Assembly: GCA_035771165.1 (NCBI GenBank)
Contig: JAWNZC010000471.1
Span: forward strand, 2,949,001-3,013,000
Source: Paragorgia papillata
Taxonomy: Eukaryota > Cnidaria > Anthozoa > Scleralcyonacea > Coralliidae
Length of the DNA stretch: 64,000 bases
Direction of reading: 5' to 3'
Position 1 is the first letter of the stretch. Every line of letters starts with the position of its first letter. Both the position numbers and the translations under genes were made by a program. Positions 38,896 through 48,800 of the stretch are shown piece by piece. The notes beneath the pieces are model-generated. The model searched no databases. It worked only from the letters and a program-made list of their open reading frames with translations, and was not told where the DNA came from.

Positions 38896-39629
38896 TATAT
38901 AAAGGTTGTTCCAAGGATTAATAGAATAGACAAGACAGGAACGCTTTAAAACTTTCTTTCTTTCTTATAAGAAATAAAGTTTTAAAGCGTTCCTGTCTTG
39001 TCTATTCTATATATATATATTCAATATATCGTATATATATACAAATACAATATATGATACAGTATGTTGAACAAACTTCGAGTGTTGCTTCCGAGTGTTC
39101 GATATAGCAACTCAATTAATTAACGCAATACGTCTGTCTTTTCCGGGAGAACGGATGGAAATCCGAGGACTTAACGGCTCAATTATTTACACATGTCCTC
39201 TCAGTGACACCTTTCCTTAATCTCAGATCTGCATCTGATACGCTAAGGACTGGAAACTACAACAATTTAGCCGCTACTGTTAGCCAAACCACTCACGACG
39301 GGCGTCCCCGACGAGCACCCGACAACTATCCGCCCAGACCGCCATCGGATTTGAAATCGGAGCAAAAGAACAGCTTACAAGTTAGTCGTGAGAAGGTTTT
39401 CGAAAAACGTCAGGCCAGAGCACTGAGTGCTAAATTGGCCGCGAGCAATAGAACCGTCACTAATATGCTACAAGCTGGAAACGAGCAGCGGCTTACGGCA
39501 CGCGACGACGTCAGCACGACAGTTTACGAACCTGTCAACACGTTTGTATGTGGGGCTTGTGATAAGATGTATACAACTCGAAAGGACTTGGATATACATC
39601 GAGCATTTTGCTACGATTTAAAAACATAA
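26125..39629 (+). CDS. CCDC157: CCDC157 coiled-coil protein, nine exons, about 803 aa
   Basis: Exons: 26125-26369, 27654-27834, 29473-30280, 31986-32176, 33973-34149, 34919-35081, 36711-36862, 38575-38666, 39227-39629; 2412 nt, all joins GT-AG and in phase. The N terminus MAHLLGSQNCLESLAVDICD, VGPVRFPSWKYPDKA and SMSVGLVVKKFWNKM match human CCDC157 nearly residue for residue. Residues about 225-300 carry the family block FVPCEACSRTQENLLEVGQM ... QGLPSSLAKQK ... VSRWAAEQNRDLSRINDHLD. Residues about 290-640 are an almost continuous coiled coil (ALQGKHDALLQRIDELDQEC). The basic, Ser-rich C terminus ends with a possible C2HC zinc finger, CGACDKMYTTRKDLDIHRAF C. Human is 752 aa. The family is linked to Golgi/acrosome biogenesis and male fertility; the coiled coil suggests a golgin-like tether (inference). 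It is tandem with moonraker, 578 bp downstream. Confidence 0.93.
26370..27178. other. CCDC157 intron 1, left part: no recognisable element
   Basis: AT-rich unique-looking DNA with a C-rich stretch (CCCCCACTCCAACCCCCACC) at about 27104. No ORF with coding character, no palindrome recognised. Confidence 0.5.
27179..27486. mobile_element. diverged relative of the 2455-2669 MITE
   Basis: Begins CCCTAATCAAACGAGAACGC AAGTCATTG and ends near CAAGTCATTGTAAGCTAGGG; the interior contains multiple 'cttgcgatgacttgtg' and 'cacaagt' motifs, some inverted. Confidence 0.6.
27870..28160. repeat. degenerate AT-rich repeat 'gatttgctagtcactagtgaa'
   Basis: The motif TTTGCTAGTCACTAGTGAA appears at least twice, with truncated forms (gctagtcaatgagtagtaa, tcactagaaaattttaaa). 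Irregular spacing. Confidence 0.55.
28560..29058. mobile_element. about 500-bp fold-back element with GATCCGATCCG repeats
   Basis: Ends AGTAGTGGTGTGCG and CGCACACCTCTACT are inverted with one mismatch. Both halves contain many (T)CCGATCCGA units. The GTGTGCG terminus resembles hAT-type MITEs (inference); an 8-bp target duplication is not clear. Confidence 0.7.
29266..29369. mobile_element. 104-bp near-perfect palindromic MITE with 9-bp target duplication
   Basis: TAGCCTCGTTCGCAGGCGTT at the left is exactly inverted at the right (AACGCCTGCGAACGAGGCTA), and the arms extend about 46 bp each around a 12-nt loop. CCCTTGCTA flanks it at 29257-29265 and 29370-29378. A 9-bp duplication fits a Mutator-type mechanism. 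Confidence 0.88.
30291..30439. mobile_element. 'GGTTTTCCACTAGGCGA' MITE, copy 2
   Basis: AAGCTGGTTTTCCACTAGGC at the left and CCTAGTGGAAAACCGCCG at the right are inverted; the interior (CAATAGATTTCTGATTAGTT CC) is the reverse complement of that of 18534-18687. It starts just 10 bp after the CCDC157 exon 3 donor. Confidence 0.8.
30554..30975. mobile_element. fold-back repeat rich in 'gggataactcggggg'
   Basis: Ends TGTTCACACGAGACCGGGTT and CTCGGTCTCATGTGAACGG are inverted (30554-30877), with several internal direct and inverted copies of TAGGGATAACTCGGGGG and AAGTTGACCCTA. Extra half-units continue to 30975. Confidence 0.7.
31037..31411. mobile_element. 375-bp MITE related to the 5561/20315 family
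   Basis: Ends ATTGTCGATTTCAGCTCACT and AGTGAGCTGAAATGGACAAT are inverted. The interior repeats 'cgaacttc'/'gaagttcg' motifs on both strands. Confidence 0.75.
31631..31955. repeat. three tandem copies of a unit of about 110 bp
   Basis: Each copy: CTCTTTCCTGTCCGAATTGG TCTTTAGTATTTTATTCTGG CTAACGCCAGACGATTTTAT TCACCTCTGGGGAAGCCCTC GGACAGGAATGAGTTATAAA. Copies start near 31633, 31747 and 31857; the third has an inversion-like change at 'ctggtgttagccag'. The same family is at 8734-8925. Confidence 0.88.
32340..32550. repeat. 'gcttgcagctgtggagacacc' dispersed repeat
   Basis: GTAGATTGCTTGCAGCTGTG G and 'accaactcaccctgaaggtggcatttttac' blocks recur at 33054-33107 and, rearranged, at 33827-33890. 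All three lie in CCDC157 intron 4. Confidence 0.6.
32570..32702. mobile_element. 133-bp hairpin element
   Basis: GTAATCATATGATAGCGAGT ACAATTAAGGATTTACACTA pairs with TAGTGTAAATCCTTAATTGT ACGAGCAAAATCATATGGTT AC; the inner TGATATTTGAAAATT arms also pair. Confidence 0.75.
32708..33054. mobile_element. fold-back element adjoining the previous hairpin
   Basis: TATTATATGCATGACAAAAT TAC at the left is inverted as GTAATTTTGTCATGCATATG ATAAT at the right; near the right end AACCAATCAGAATG and a doubled 'ataattgtact' are seen. No ORF of note. Confidence 0.65.
33199..33512. repeat. 314-bp palindrome with arms of about 145 bp
   Basis: TAGTTTTTCTGAGTTTTGAG at the left is mirrored by CTCAAAACCCAGAAAAACTA at the right and pairing continues inward, past AGGGAAATAATTAAAAAATA and AAACAACTGCCATTTTGT, to a small loop around 33357. 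Few mismatches, so it is recent or maintained. Confidence 0.85.
33781..33794. repeat. poly-C run
   Basis: Fourteen C residues, followed by CGAGTTATCG; a likely place for length errors. Confidence 0.9.
34361..34636. repeat. dispersed 'AGCCCCCCAACTTGAGAAGG' repeat, copy 2
   Basis: Related to 8145-8345. It contains G14 and C14 homopolymers and starts and ends with CCGCCGAGA / TCTCGGCGG, an inverted terminus. It interrupts a second repeat ('ttgttgacaacttgt', 34270-34360 and 34637-34790). Confidence 0.7.
34796..34885. repeat. (TATC)n microsatellite with 'aataaag' leader
   Basis: AATAAAGTATCTATCTATCT ATC resembles the 3' tail of a retrotransposon copy; body not recognised. Confidence 0.6.
35128..36184. 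mobile_element. about 1.06-kb non-autonomous DNA element with terminal inverted repeats
   Basis: Left AGTGCTTATGAAACGGAAAT CAAGTCTGCCTTATTTGAAA GAA is inverted at the right as TTCTTTCAAATAAGACAAAC TTGATTTTCGTTTCATATAA ACACT. A second inner inverted pair (GTTATCGGAGAAGGTTATAT at 35287 and ATATAACCTTCTTTGATAAC at 35407) could be a nested element. The interior is AT-rich with no transposase frame. Confidence 0.75.
36876..38362. repeat. 1.5-kb (CTTTA)n pentanucleotide array
   Basis: TTTAC/TTCAC/CTTAC pentamers fill nearly all of CCDC157 intron 7. A distinctive block, ACCTTATACTTCACGTCACG TTAC, occurs at 37462 and again at 37964, 502 bp apart, with similar flanking variant order, so part of the array was duplicated as a block. 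Confidence 0.95.
38365..38440 (+). mobile_element. tRNA-like SINE fragment
   Basis: GGTGACACAGTGGTTAGGAC (box A-like) and CCCGGATACGATTCTTGC (box B-like) about 35 bp apart, at the end of the pentanucleotide array. Probably a decayed tRNA-derived SINE whose tail seeded the array (inference). Confidence 0.4.
38700..39180. mobile_element. decayed fold-back element with nested (TA)n and hairpin, CCDC157 intron 8
   Basis: ATATATCATACACGAGGAGG AGTGTTTCCAAAGG pairs with CCTTTGGAAACACTGCTCCT TGTGTATGATAC (38724-38820). (TA)n at 38826-38900. A perfect hairpin TAGAATAGACAAGACAGGAA CGCTTTAAAACTTT / complement lies at 38922-39008. The outer parts share 'gtttggatatcc' and 'gagtgttcgatatagcaactcaa' with 18206-18533. 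Confidence 0.65.
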
Positions 39630-39767
39630 TGGTGAAAACACTCAAATGGAAACACAGACTATTATTAGCTTAATATCTAGATGATGTAAACACTGTTTAA
39701 TTTATTAAAAATAATGTAAATAACTCAATTATTACGCTATCATTTGCCAAAAAATTTCATATTCTTT

Positions 39768-39881
39768 CCAGCCCCAGACAGGCCAAAAATGTTAAGATTT
39801 TTTCCAGCTCCGGACAGACCATACATTTTCAGATTTTTTCCAGCCCTGGACAGGCCAAAAATGTTCAGCTTTTTTCCAGCC
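39768..39881. repeat. 36-bp tandem repeat at the satellite boundary, three copies
   Basis: Units start at 39768, 39804 and 39840 (CCAGCCC(C/T)(A/G)GACAGGCC ... GTTCAGATTTTTT), with a fourth start at 39876. It lies between the CCDC157 3' end and the satellite, and does not resemble the satellite monomer apart from T-runs. Confidence 0.88.
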
Positions 39882-39891
39882 TAACCACCCT

Positions 39892-42800
39892 GAAAAAAAA
39901 AAAATTATATTTAGTCCCAACACAGCCTTCTCTAAAAAGGTCTAAAAAGGCTTTATTTGACATTTTTTAACCCTAATTCAAAAGTTTAAAAAATGACCAA
40001 AATCGGTCAAAAAGTAAAGGCTAACCCCTTTACTTTTTTTTCCCCGATTTTTTTTAAAAAATCAGAAAACATATTTTTAGCCCAAATACAGCCTTCTCCT
40101 TTTCACAAAAGGTCTAAAAAGACTTTATTTAACCGTTTTTTGACCCTAACTCAAAAGTTTCAAAAATGACCAAAATCGGTCAAAAAGTAAAGGCTAACCC
40201 CTTTACTTTTTTTTTTCCCGATTTTTTTTTAAAAATCAGAAAACATATTTTTAGCCCAAATACAGCCTTCTCCTTTTCACAGAAGGTCTAAAAAGACTTT
40301 ATTTAACCGTTTTCGACCCTAACTCAAAAGTTTCAAAAATGACCAAAATCGGTCAAAAAGTAAAGGCTAACCCCTTTACTTTTTTTTTTCCCGATTTTTT
40401 TTTTAAAATCAGAAAAAATATTTTTAGCCCAAATACACCCTTCTCCTTTTCACAGAAGGTCTAAAAAGACTTTATTTAACCGTTTTTGACCCTAACTCAA
40501 AAGTTTCAAAAATGACCAAAATCGGTCAAAAAGTAATGGCTAACCCCTTTACTTTTTTTTTTCCCGATTTTTTTTTAAAAATCAGAAAACATATTTTTAG
40601 CCCAAATACAGCCTTCTCCTTTTCACAGAAGGTCTAAAAAGACTTTATTTAACCGTTTTTGACCCTAACTCAAAAGTTTCAAAAATGACCAAAATCGGTC
40701 AAAAAGTAAAGGCTAACCCCTTTACTTTTTTTTTCCCCGAGAAAAAATATTTTTAGCCCAAATACAGCCTTCTCCTTTTCACAGAAGGTCTAAAAAGACT
40801 TTATTTAACCGTTTTTGACCCTAACTCAAAAGTTTCAAAAATGACCAAAATCGGTCAAAAAGTAAAGGCTAACCCCTTTACTTTTTTTTTCCCCGATTTT
40901 TTTTTAAAAATCAGAAAACATATTTTTAGCCCAAATACAGCCTTCTCCTTTTCACAGAAGGTCTAAAAAGACTTTATTTAACCGTTTTTGACCCTAACTC
41001 AAAAGTTTCAAAAATGACCAAAATCGGTCAAAAAGTAAAGGCTAACCCCTTTACTTTTTTTTTTCCCGATTTTTTTTTAAAAATCAGAAAACATATTTTT
41101 AGCCCAAATACAGCCTTCTCCTTTTCACAGAAGGTCTAAAAAGACTTTATTTAACCGTTTTTGACCCTAACTCAAAAGTTTCAAAAATGACCAAAATCGG
41201 TCAAAAAGTAAAGGCTAACCCCTTTACTTTTTTTTTCCCCGATTTTTTTTTAAAAATCAGAAAACATATTTTTAGCCCAAATACAGCCTTCTCCTTTTTA
41301 CAGAAGGTCTAAAAAAACTTTATTTAACCGTTTTTGACCCTAACTCAAAAGTTTCAAAAATGACCAAAATCGGTCAAAAAGTAAAGGCTAACCCCTTTAC
41401 TTTTTTTTTTCCCGATTTTTTTTTAAAAATCAGAAAACATATTTTTAGCCCAAATACAGCCTTCTCCTTTTCACAGAAGGTCTAAAAAGACTTTATTTAA
41501 CCGTTTTTGACCCTAACTCAAAAGTTTCAAAAATGACCAAAATCGGTCAAAAAGTAAAGGCTAACCCCTTTACTTTTTTTTTCCCGATTTTTTTTTAAAA
41601 ACTCAGAAAACATATTTTTAGCCCAAATACAGCCTTCTCCTTTTCACAGAAGGTCTAAAAAGACTTTATTTAACCGTTTTTGACCCTAACTCAAAAGTTT
41701 CAAAAATGACCAAAATCGGTCAAAAAGTAAAGGCTAACCCCTTTACTTTTTTTTCCCCGATTTTTTTTTAAAAATCAAAAAAAAATTTTTTTAGCCCAAA
41801 TACAGCCTTCTCCTTTTCACAGAAGGTCTAAAAAGACTTTATTTAACCGTTTTTGACCCTAACTCAAAAGTTTCAAAAATGACCAAAATCAGTCAAAAAG
41901 TAAAGGCTAACCCCTTTACTTTTTTTTTCCCCGATTTTTTTTTAAAAATCAGAAAAAATATTTTTAGCCCAAATACAGCCTTCTCCTTTTCACAGAAGGT
42001 CTAAAAAGACTTTATTTAACCGTTTTTGACCCTAACTCAAAAGTTTCAAAAATGACCAAAATCGGTCAAAAAGTAAAGGCTAACCCCTTTACTTTTTTTT
42101 TCTCCGATTTTTTTTTAAAAATCAGAAAAAATATTTTTAGCCCAAATACAGCCTTCTCCTTTTCACAGAAGGTCTAAAAAGACTTTATTTAACCGTTTTT
42201 GACCCTAACTCAAAAGTTTCAAAAATGACCAAAATCGGTCAAAAAGTAAAGGCTAACCCCTTTACTTTTTTTTTCCCGATTTTTTTTTAAAAATCAGAAA
42301 ACATATTTTTAGCCCAAATACAGCCTTCTCCTTTTTACAGAAGGTCTAAAAAGACTTTATTTAACCGTTTTTGACCCTAACTCAAAAGTTTCAAAAATGA
42401 CCAAAATCGGTCAAAAAGTAAAGGCTAACCCCTTTACTTTTTTTTTCCCGATTTTTTTTTAAAAATCAGAAAAAATATTTTTAGCCCAAATACAGCCTTC
42501 TCCTTTTCACAGAAGGTCTAAAAAGACTTTATTTAACCGTTTTTGACCCTAACTCAAAAGTTTCAAAAATGACCAAAATCGGTCAAAAAGTAAAGGCTAA
42601 CCCCTTTACTTTTTTTTTCCCGATTTTTTTTTAAAAATCAGAAAACATATTTTTAGCCCAAATACAGCCTTCTCCTTTTCACAGAAGGTCTAAAAAGACT
42701 TTATTTAACCGTTTTTGACCCTAACTCAAAAGTTTCAAAAATGACCAAATCGGTCAAAAAGTAAAGGCTAACCCCTTTACTTTTTTTTTCCCGATTTTTT

Positions 42801-45800
42801 TTTAAAAATCAGAAAACATATTTTTAGCCCAAATACAGCCTTCTCCTTTTCACAGAAGGTCTAAAAAGACTTTATTTAACCGTTTTTGACCCTAACTCAA
42901 AAGTTTCAAAAATGACCAAAATCGGTCAAAAAGTAAAGGCTAACCCCTTTACTTTTTTTTTCCCCGATTTTTTTTTAAAAATCAGAAAAAATATTTTTAG
43001 CCCAAATACAGCCTTCTCCTTTTTACAGAAGGTCTAAAAAGACTTTATTTAACCGTTTTTGACCCTAACTCAAAAGTTTCAAAAATGACCAAAATCGGTC
43101 AAAAAGTAAAGGCTAACCCCTTTACTTTTTTTTTTCCCGATTTTTTTTTAAAAATCAGAAAACATATTTTTAGCCCAAATACAGCCTTCTCCTTTTCACA
43201 GAAGGTCTAAAAAGACTTTATTTAACCGTTTTTGACCCTAACTCAAAAGTTTCAAAAATGACCAAAATCGGTCAAAAAGTAAAGGCTAACCCCTTTACTT
43301 TTTTTTTCCCGATTTTTTTTTAAAAATCAGAAAACATATTTTTAGCCCAAATACAGCCTTCTCCTTTTCACAGAAGGTCTAAAAAGACTTTATTTAACCG
43401 TTTTTGACCCTAACTCAAAAGTTTCAAAAATGACCAAAATCGGTCAAAAAGTAAAGGCTAACCCCTTTACTTTTTTTTTCCCGATTTTTTTTTTAAAAAT
43501 CAGAAAACATATTTTTAGCCCAAATACAGCCTTCTCCTTTTCACAGAAGGTCTAAAAAGACTTTATTTAACCGTTTTTGACCCTAACTCAAAAGTTTCAA
43601 AAATGACCAAAATCGGTCAAAAAGTAAAGGCTAACCCCTTTACTTTTTTTTTCCCCGATTTTTTTTTAAAAATCAGAAAACATATTTTTAGCCCAAATAC
43701 AGCCTTCTCCTTTTTACAGAAGGTCTAAAAAAACTTTATTTAACCGTTTTTGACCCTAACTCAAAAGTTTCAAAAATGACCAAAATCGGTCAAAAAGTAA
43801 AGGCTAACCCCTTTACTTTTTTTTTCTCCGATTTTTTTTTAAAAATCAGAAAAAATATTTTTAGCCCAAATACAGCCTTCTCCTTTTCACAGAAGGTCTA
43901 AAAAGACTTTATTTAACCGTTTTTGACCCTAACTCAAAAGTTTCAAAAATGACCAAAATCAGTCAAAAAGTAAAGGCTAACCCCTTTACTTTTTTTTTCC
44001 CGATTTTTTTTTAAAAATCAGAAAAAATATTTTTAGCCCAAATACAGCCTTCTCCTTTTCACAGAAGGTCTAAAAAGACTTTATTTAACCGTTTTTGACC
44101 CTAACTCAAAAGTTTCAAAAATGACCAAAATCGGTCAAAAAGTAAAGGCTAACCCCTTTACTTTTTTTTTCCCCGATTTTTTTTTAAAAATCAGAAAACA
44201 TATTTTTAGCCCAAATACAGCCTTCTCCTTTTTACAGAAGGTCTAAAAAGACTTTATTTAACCGTTTTTGACCCTAACTCAAAAGTTTCAAAAATGACCA
44301 AAATCGGTCAAAAAGTAATGGCTAACCCCTTTACTTTTTTTTCCCCGATTTTTTTTTAAAAATCAGAAAACATATTTTTAGCCCAAATACAGCCTTCTCC
44401 TTTTCACAGAAGGTCTAAAAAGACTTTATTTAACCGTTTTTGACCCTAACTCAAAAGTTTCAAACATGACCAAAATCGGTCAAAAAGTAAAGGCTAACCC
44501 CTTTACTTTTTTTTTCCCGATTTTTTTTTAAAAATCAGAAAACATATTTTTAGCCCAAATACAGCCTTCTCCTTTTTACAGAAGGTCTAAAAAAACTTTA
44601 TTTAACCGTTTTTGACCCTAACTCAAAAGTTTCAAAAATGACCAAAATCGGTCAAAAAGTAAAGGCTAACCCCTTTACTTTTTTTTTCCCGATTTTTTTT
44701 TAAAAACTCAGAAAACATATTTTTAGCCCAAATACAGCCTTCTCCTTTTCACAGAAGGTCTAAAAAGACTTTATTTAACCGTTTTTGACCCTAACTCAAA
44801 AGTTTCAAAAATGACCAAAATCGGTCAAAAAGTAAAGGCTAACCCCTTTACTTTTTTTTCACGATTTTTTTTTAAAAATCAGAAAAAATATTTTTAGCCC
44901 AAATACAGCCTTCTCCTTTTCACAGAAGGTCTAAAAAGACTTTATTTAACCGTTTTTGACCCTAACTCAAAAGTTTCAAAAATGACCAAAATCGGTCAAA
45001 AAGTAAAGGCTAACCCCTTTACTTTTTTTTTCCCGATTTTTTTTTAAAAATCAGAAAACATATTTTTAGCCCAAATACAGCCTTCTCCTTTTCACAGAAG
45101 GTCTAAAAAGACTTTATTTAACCGTTTTTGACCCTAACTCAAAAGTTTCAAAAATGACCAAAATCGGTCAAAAAGTAAAGGCTAACCCCTTTACTTTTTT
45201 TTTCCCGATTTTTTTTTAAAAATCAGAAAACATATTTTTAGCCCAAATACAGCCTTCTCCTTTTCACAGAAGGTCTAAAAAGACTTTATTTAACCGTTTT
45301 TGACCCTAACTCAAAAGTTTCAAAAATGACCAAAATCGGTCAAAAAGTAAAGGCTAACCCCTTTACTTTTTTTTTCCCGATTTTTTTTTAAAAATCAGAA
45401 AAAATATTTTTAGCCCAAATACAGCCTTCTCCTTTTCACAGAAGGTCTAAAAAGACTTTATTTAACCGTTTTTGACCCTAACTCAAAAGTTTAAAAAATG
45501 ACCAAAATCGGTCAAAAAGTAAAGGCTAACCCCTTTACTTTTTTTTTCCCGATTTTTTTTTAAAAATCAGAAAACATATTTTTAGCCCAAATACAGCCTT
45601 CTCCTTTTCACAGAAGGTCTAAAAAGACTTTATTTAACCGTTTTTGACCCTAACTCAAAAGTTTCAAAAATGACCAAAATCGGTCAAAAAGTAAAGGCTA
45701 ACCCCTTTACTTTTTTTTTTCCCGATTTTTTTTTAAAAATCAGAAAACATATTTTTAGCCCAAATACAGCCTTCTCCTTTTCACAGAAGGTCTAAAAAGA

Positions 45801-48800
45801 CTTTATTTAACCGTTTTTGACCCTAACTCAAAAGTTTCAAAAATGACCAAAATCGGTCAAAAAGTAAAGGCTAACCCCTTTACTTTTTTTTTCCCGATTT
45901 TTTTTTAAAAATCAGAAAACATATTTTTAGCCCAAATACAGCCTTCTCCTTTTCACAGAAGGTCTAAAAAGACTTTATTTAACCGTTTTTGACCCTAACT
46001 CAAAAGTTTCAAAAATGACCAAAATCGGTCAAAAAGTAAAGGCTAACCCCTTTACTTTTTTTTTCCCGATTTTTTTTTAAAAATCAGAAAAAATATTTTT
46101 AGCCCAAATACAGCCTTCTCCTTTTCACAGAAGGTCTAAAAAGACTTTATTTAACCGTTTTTGACCCTAACTCAAAAGTTTCAAAAATGACCAAAATCGG
46201 TCAAAAAGTAAAGGCTAACCCCTTTACTTTTTTTTTCCCGATTTTTTTTTAAAAATCAGAAAACATATTTTTAGCCCAAATACAGCCTTCTCCTTTTCAC
46301 AGAAGGTCTAAAAAGACTTTATTTAACCGTTTTTGACCCTAACTCAAAAGTTTCAAAAATGACCAAAATCGGTCAAAAAGTAAAGGCTAACCCCTTTACT
46401 TTTTTTTTCCCGATTTTTTTTTAAAAATCAGAAAACATATTTTTAGCCCAAATACAGCCTTCTCCTTTTCACAGAAGGTCTAAAAAGACTTTATTTAACC
46501 GTTTTTGACCCTAACTCAAAAGTTTCAAAAATGACCAAAATCGGTCAAAAAGTAAAGGCTAACCCCTTTACTTTTTTTTTCCCGATTTTTTTTTAAAAAT
46601 CAGAAAACATATTTTTAGCCCAAATACAGCCTTCTCCTTTTTACAGAAGGTCTAAAAAGACTTTATTTAACCGTTTTTGACCCTAACTCAAAAGTTTCAA
46701 AAATGACCAAAATCGGTCAAAAAGTAAAGGCTAACCCTTTACTTTTTTTTCCCGATTTTTTTTTTAAAAATCAGAAAACATATTTTTAGCCCAAATACAG
46801 CCTTCTCCTTTTTCACAGAAGGTCTAAAAAAGACTTTATTTAACCGTTTTTGACCCTAACTCAAAAGTTTCAAAAATGACCAAAATCGGTCAAAAAGTAA
46901 AGGCTAACCCCTTTACTTTTTTTTTTCCCGATTTTTTTTTTAAAAATCAGAAAACATATTTTTAGCCCAAATACAGCCTTCTCCTTTTCACAGAAGGTCT
47001 AAAAAGACTTTATTTAACCGTTTTTGACCCTAACTCAAAAGTTTCAAAAATGACCAAAATCGGTCAAAAAGTAAAGGCTAACCCCTTTACTTTTTTTTTT
47101 CCCCGATTTTTTTTTAAAAATCAGAAAACATATTTTTAGCCCAAATACAGCCTTCTCCTTTTCACAGAAGGTCTAAAAAGACTTTATTTAACCGTTTTTG
47201 ACCCTAACTCAAAAGTTTCAAAAATGACCAAAATCGGTCAAAAAGTAAAGGCTAACCCCTTTACTTTTTTTTTCCCGATTTTTTTTTAAAAATCAGAAAA
47301 CATATTTTTAGCCCAAATACAGCCTTCTCCTTTTCACAGAAGGTCTAAAAAGACTTTATTTAACCGTTTTTGACCCTAACTCAAAAGTTTCAAAAATGAC
47401 CAAAATCGGTCAAAAAGTAAAGGCTAACCCCTTTACTTTTTTTTCCCCGATTTTTTTTTAAAAATCAGAAAACATATTTTTAGCCCAAATACAGCCTTCT
47501 CCTTTTCACAGAAGGTCTAAAAAGACTTTATTTAACCGTTTTTGACCCTAACTCAAAAGTTTCAAAAATGACCAAAATCGGTCAAAAAGTAAAGGCTAAC
47601 CCCTTTACTTTTTTTTTCCCGATTTTTTTTTAAAAATCAGAAAACATATTTTTAGCCCAAATACAGCCTTCTCCTTTTCACAGAAGGTCTAAAAAGACTT
47701 TATTTAACCGTTTTTGACCCTAACTCAAAAGTTTCAAAAATGACCAAAATCGGTCAAAAAGTAAAGGCTAACCCCTTTACTTTTTTTTTCCCGATTTTTT
47801 TTTAAAAATCAGAAAACATATTTTTAGCCCAAATACAGCCTTCTCCTTTTCACAGAAGGTCTAAAAAGACTTTATTTAACCGTTTTTGACCCTAACTCAA
47901 AAGTTTCAAAAATGACCAAAATCGGTCAAAAAGTAAAGGCTAACCCCTTTACTTTTTTTTTCCCGATTTTTTTTTTAAAAAATCAGAAAACATATTTTTA
48001 GCCCAAATACAGCCTTCTCCTTTTCACAGAAGGTCTAAAAAGACTTTATTTAACCGTTTTTGACTCCTAACTCAAAAGTTTCAAAAATGACCAAAATCGG
48101 TCAAAAAGTAAAGGCTAACCCCTTTACTTTTTTTTTTCCCGATTTTTTTTTAAAAATCAGAAAACATATTTTTAGCCCAAATACAGCCTTCTCCTTTTCA
48201 CAGAAGGTCTAAAAAGACTTTATTTAACCGTTTTTGACCCTAACTCAAAAGTTTCAAAAATGACCAAAATCGGTCAAAAAGTAAAGGCTAACCCCTTTAC
48301 TTTTTTTTTCCCCGATTTTTTTTTAAAAATCAGAAAACATATTTTTAGCCCAAATACAGCCTTCTCCTTTTCACAGAAGGTCTAAAAAGACTTTATTTAA
48401 CCGTTTTTGACCCTAACTCAAAAGTTTCAAAAATGACCAAAATCGGTCAAAAAGTAAAGGCTAACCCCTTTACTTTTTTTTTCCCGATTTTTTTTTAAAA
48501 ATCAGAAAACATATTTTTTAGCCCAAATACAGCCTTCTCCTTTTCACAGAAGGTCTAAAAAGACTTTATTTAACCGTTTTTGACCCTAACTCAAAAGTTT
48601 CAAAAATGACCAAAATCGGTCAAAAAGTAAAGGCTAACCCCTTTACTTTTTTTTTTCCCGATTTTTTTTTAAAAAATCAGAAAAAATATTTTTAGCCCAA
48701 ATACAGCCTTCTCCTTTTCACAGAAGGTCTAAAAAGACTTTATTTAAACCGTTTTTGACCCTAACTCAAAAGTTTCAAAAATGACCAAAATCGGTCAAAA

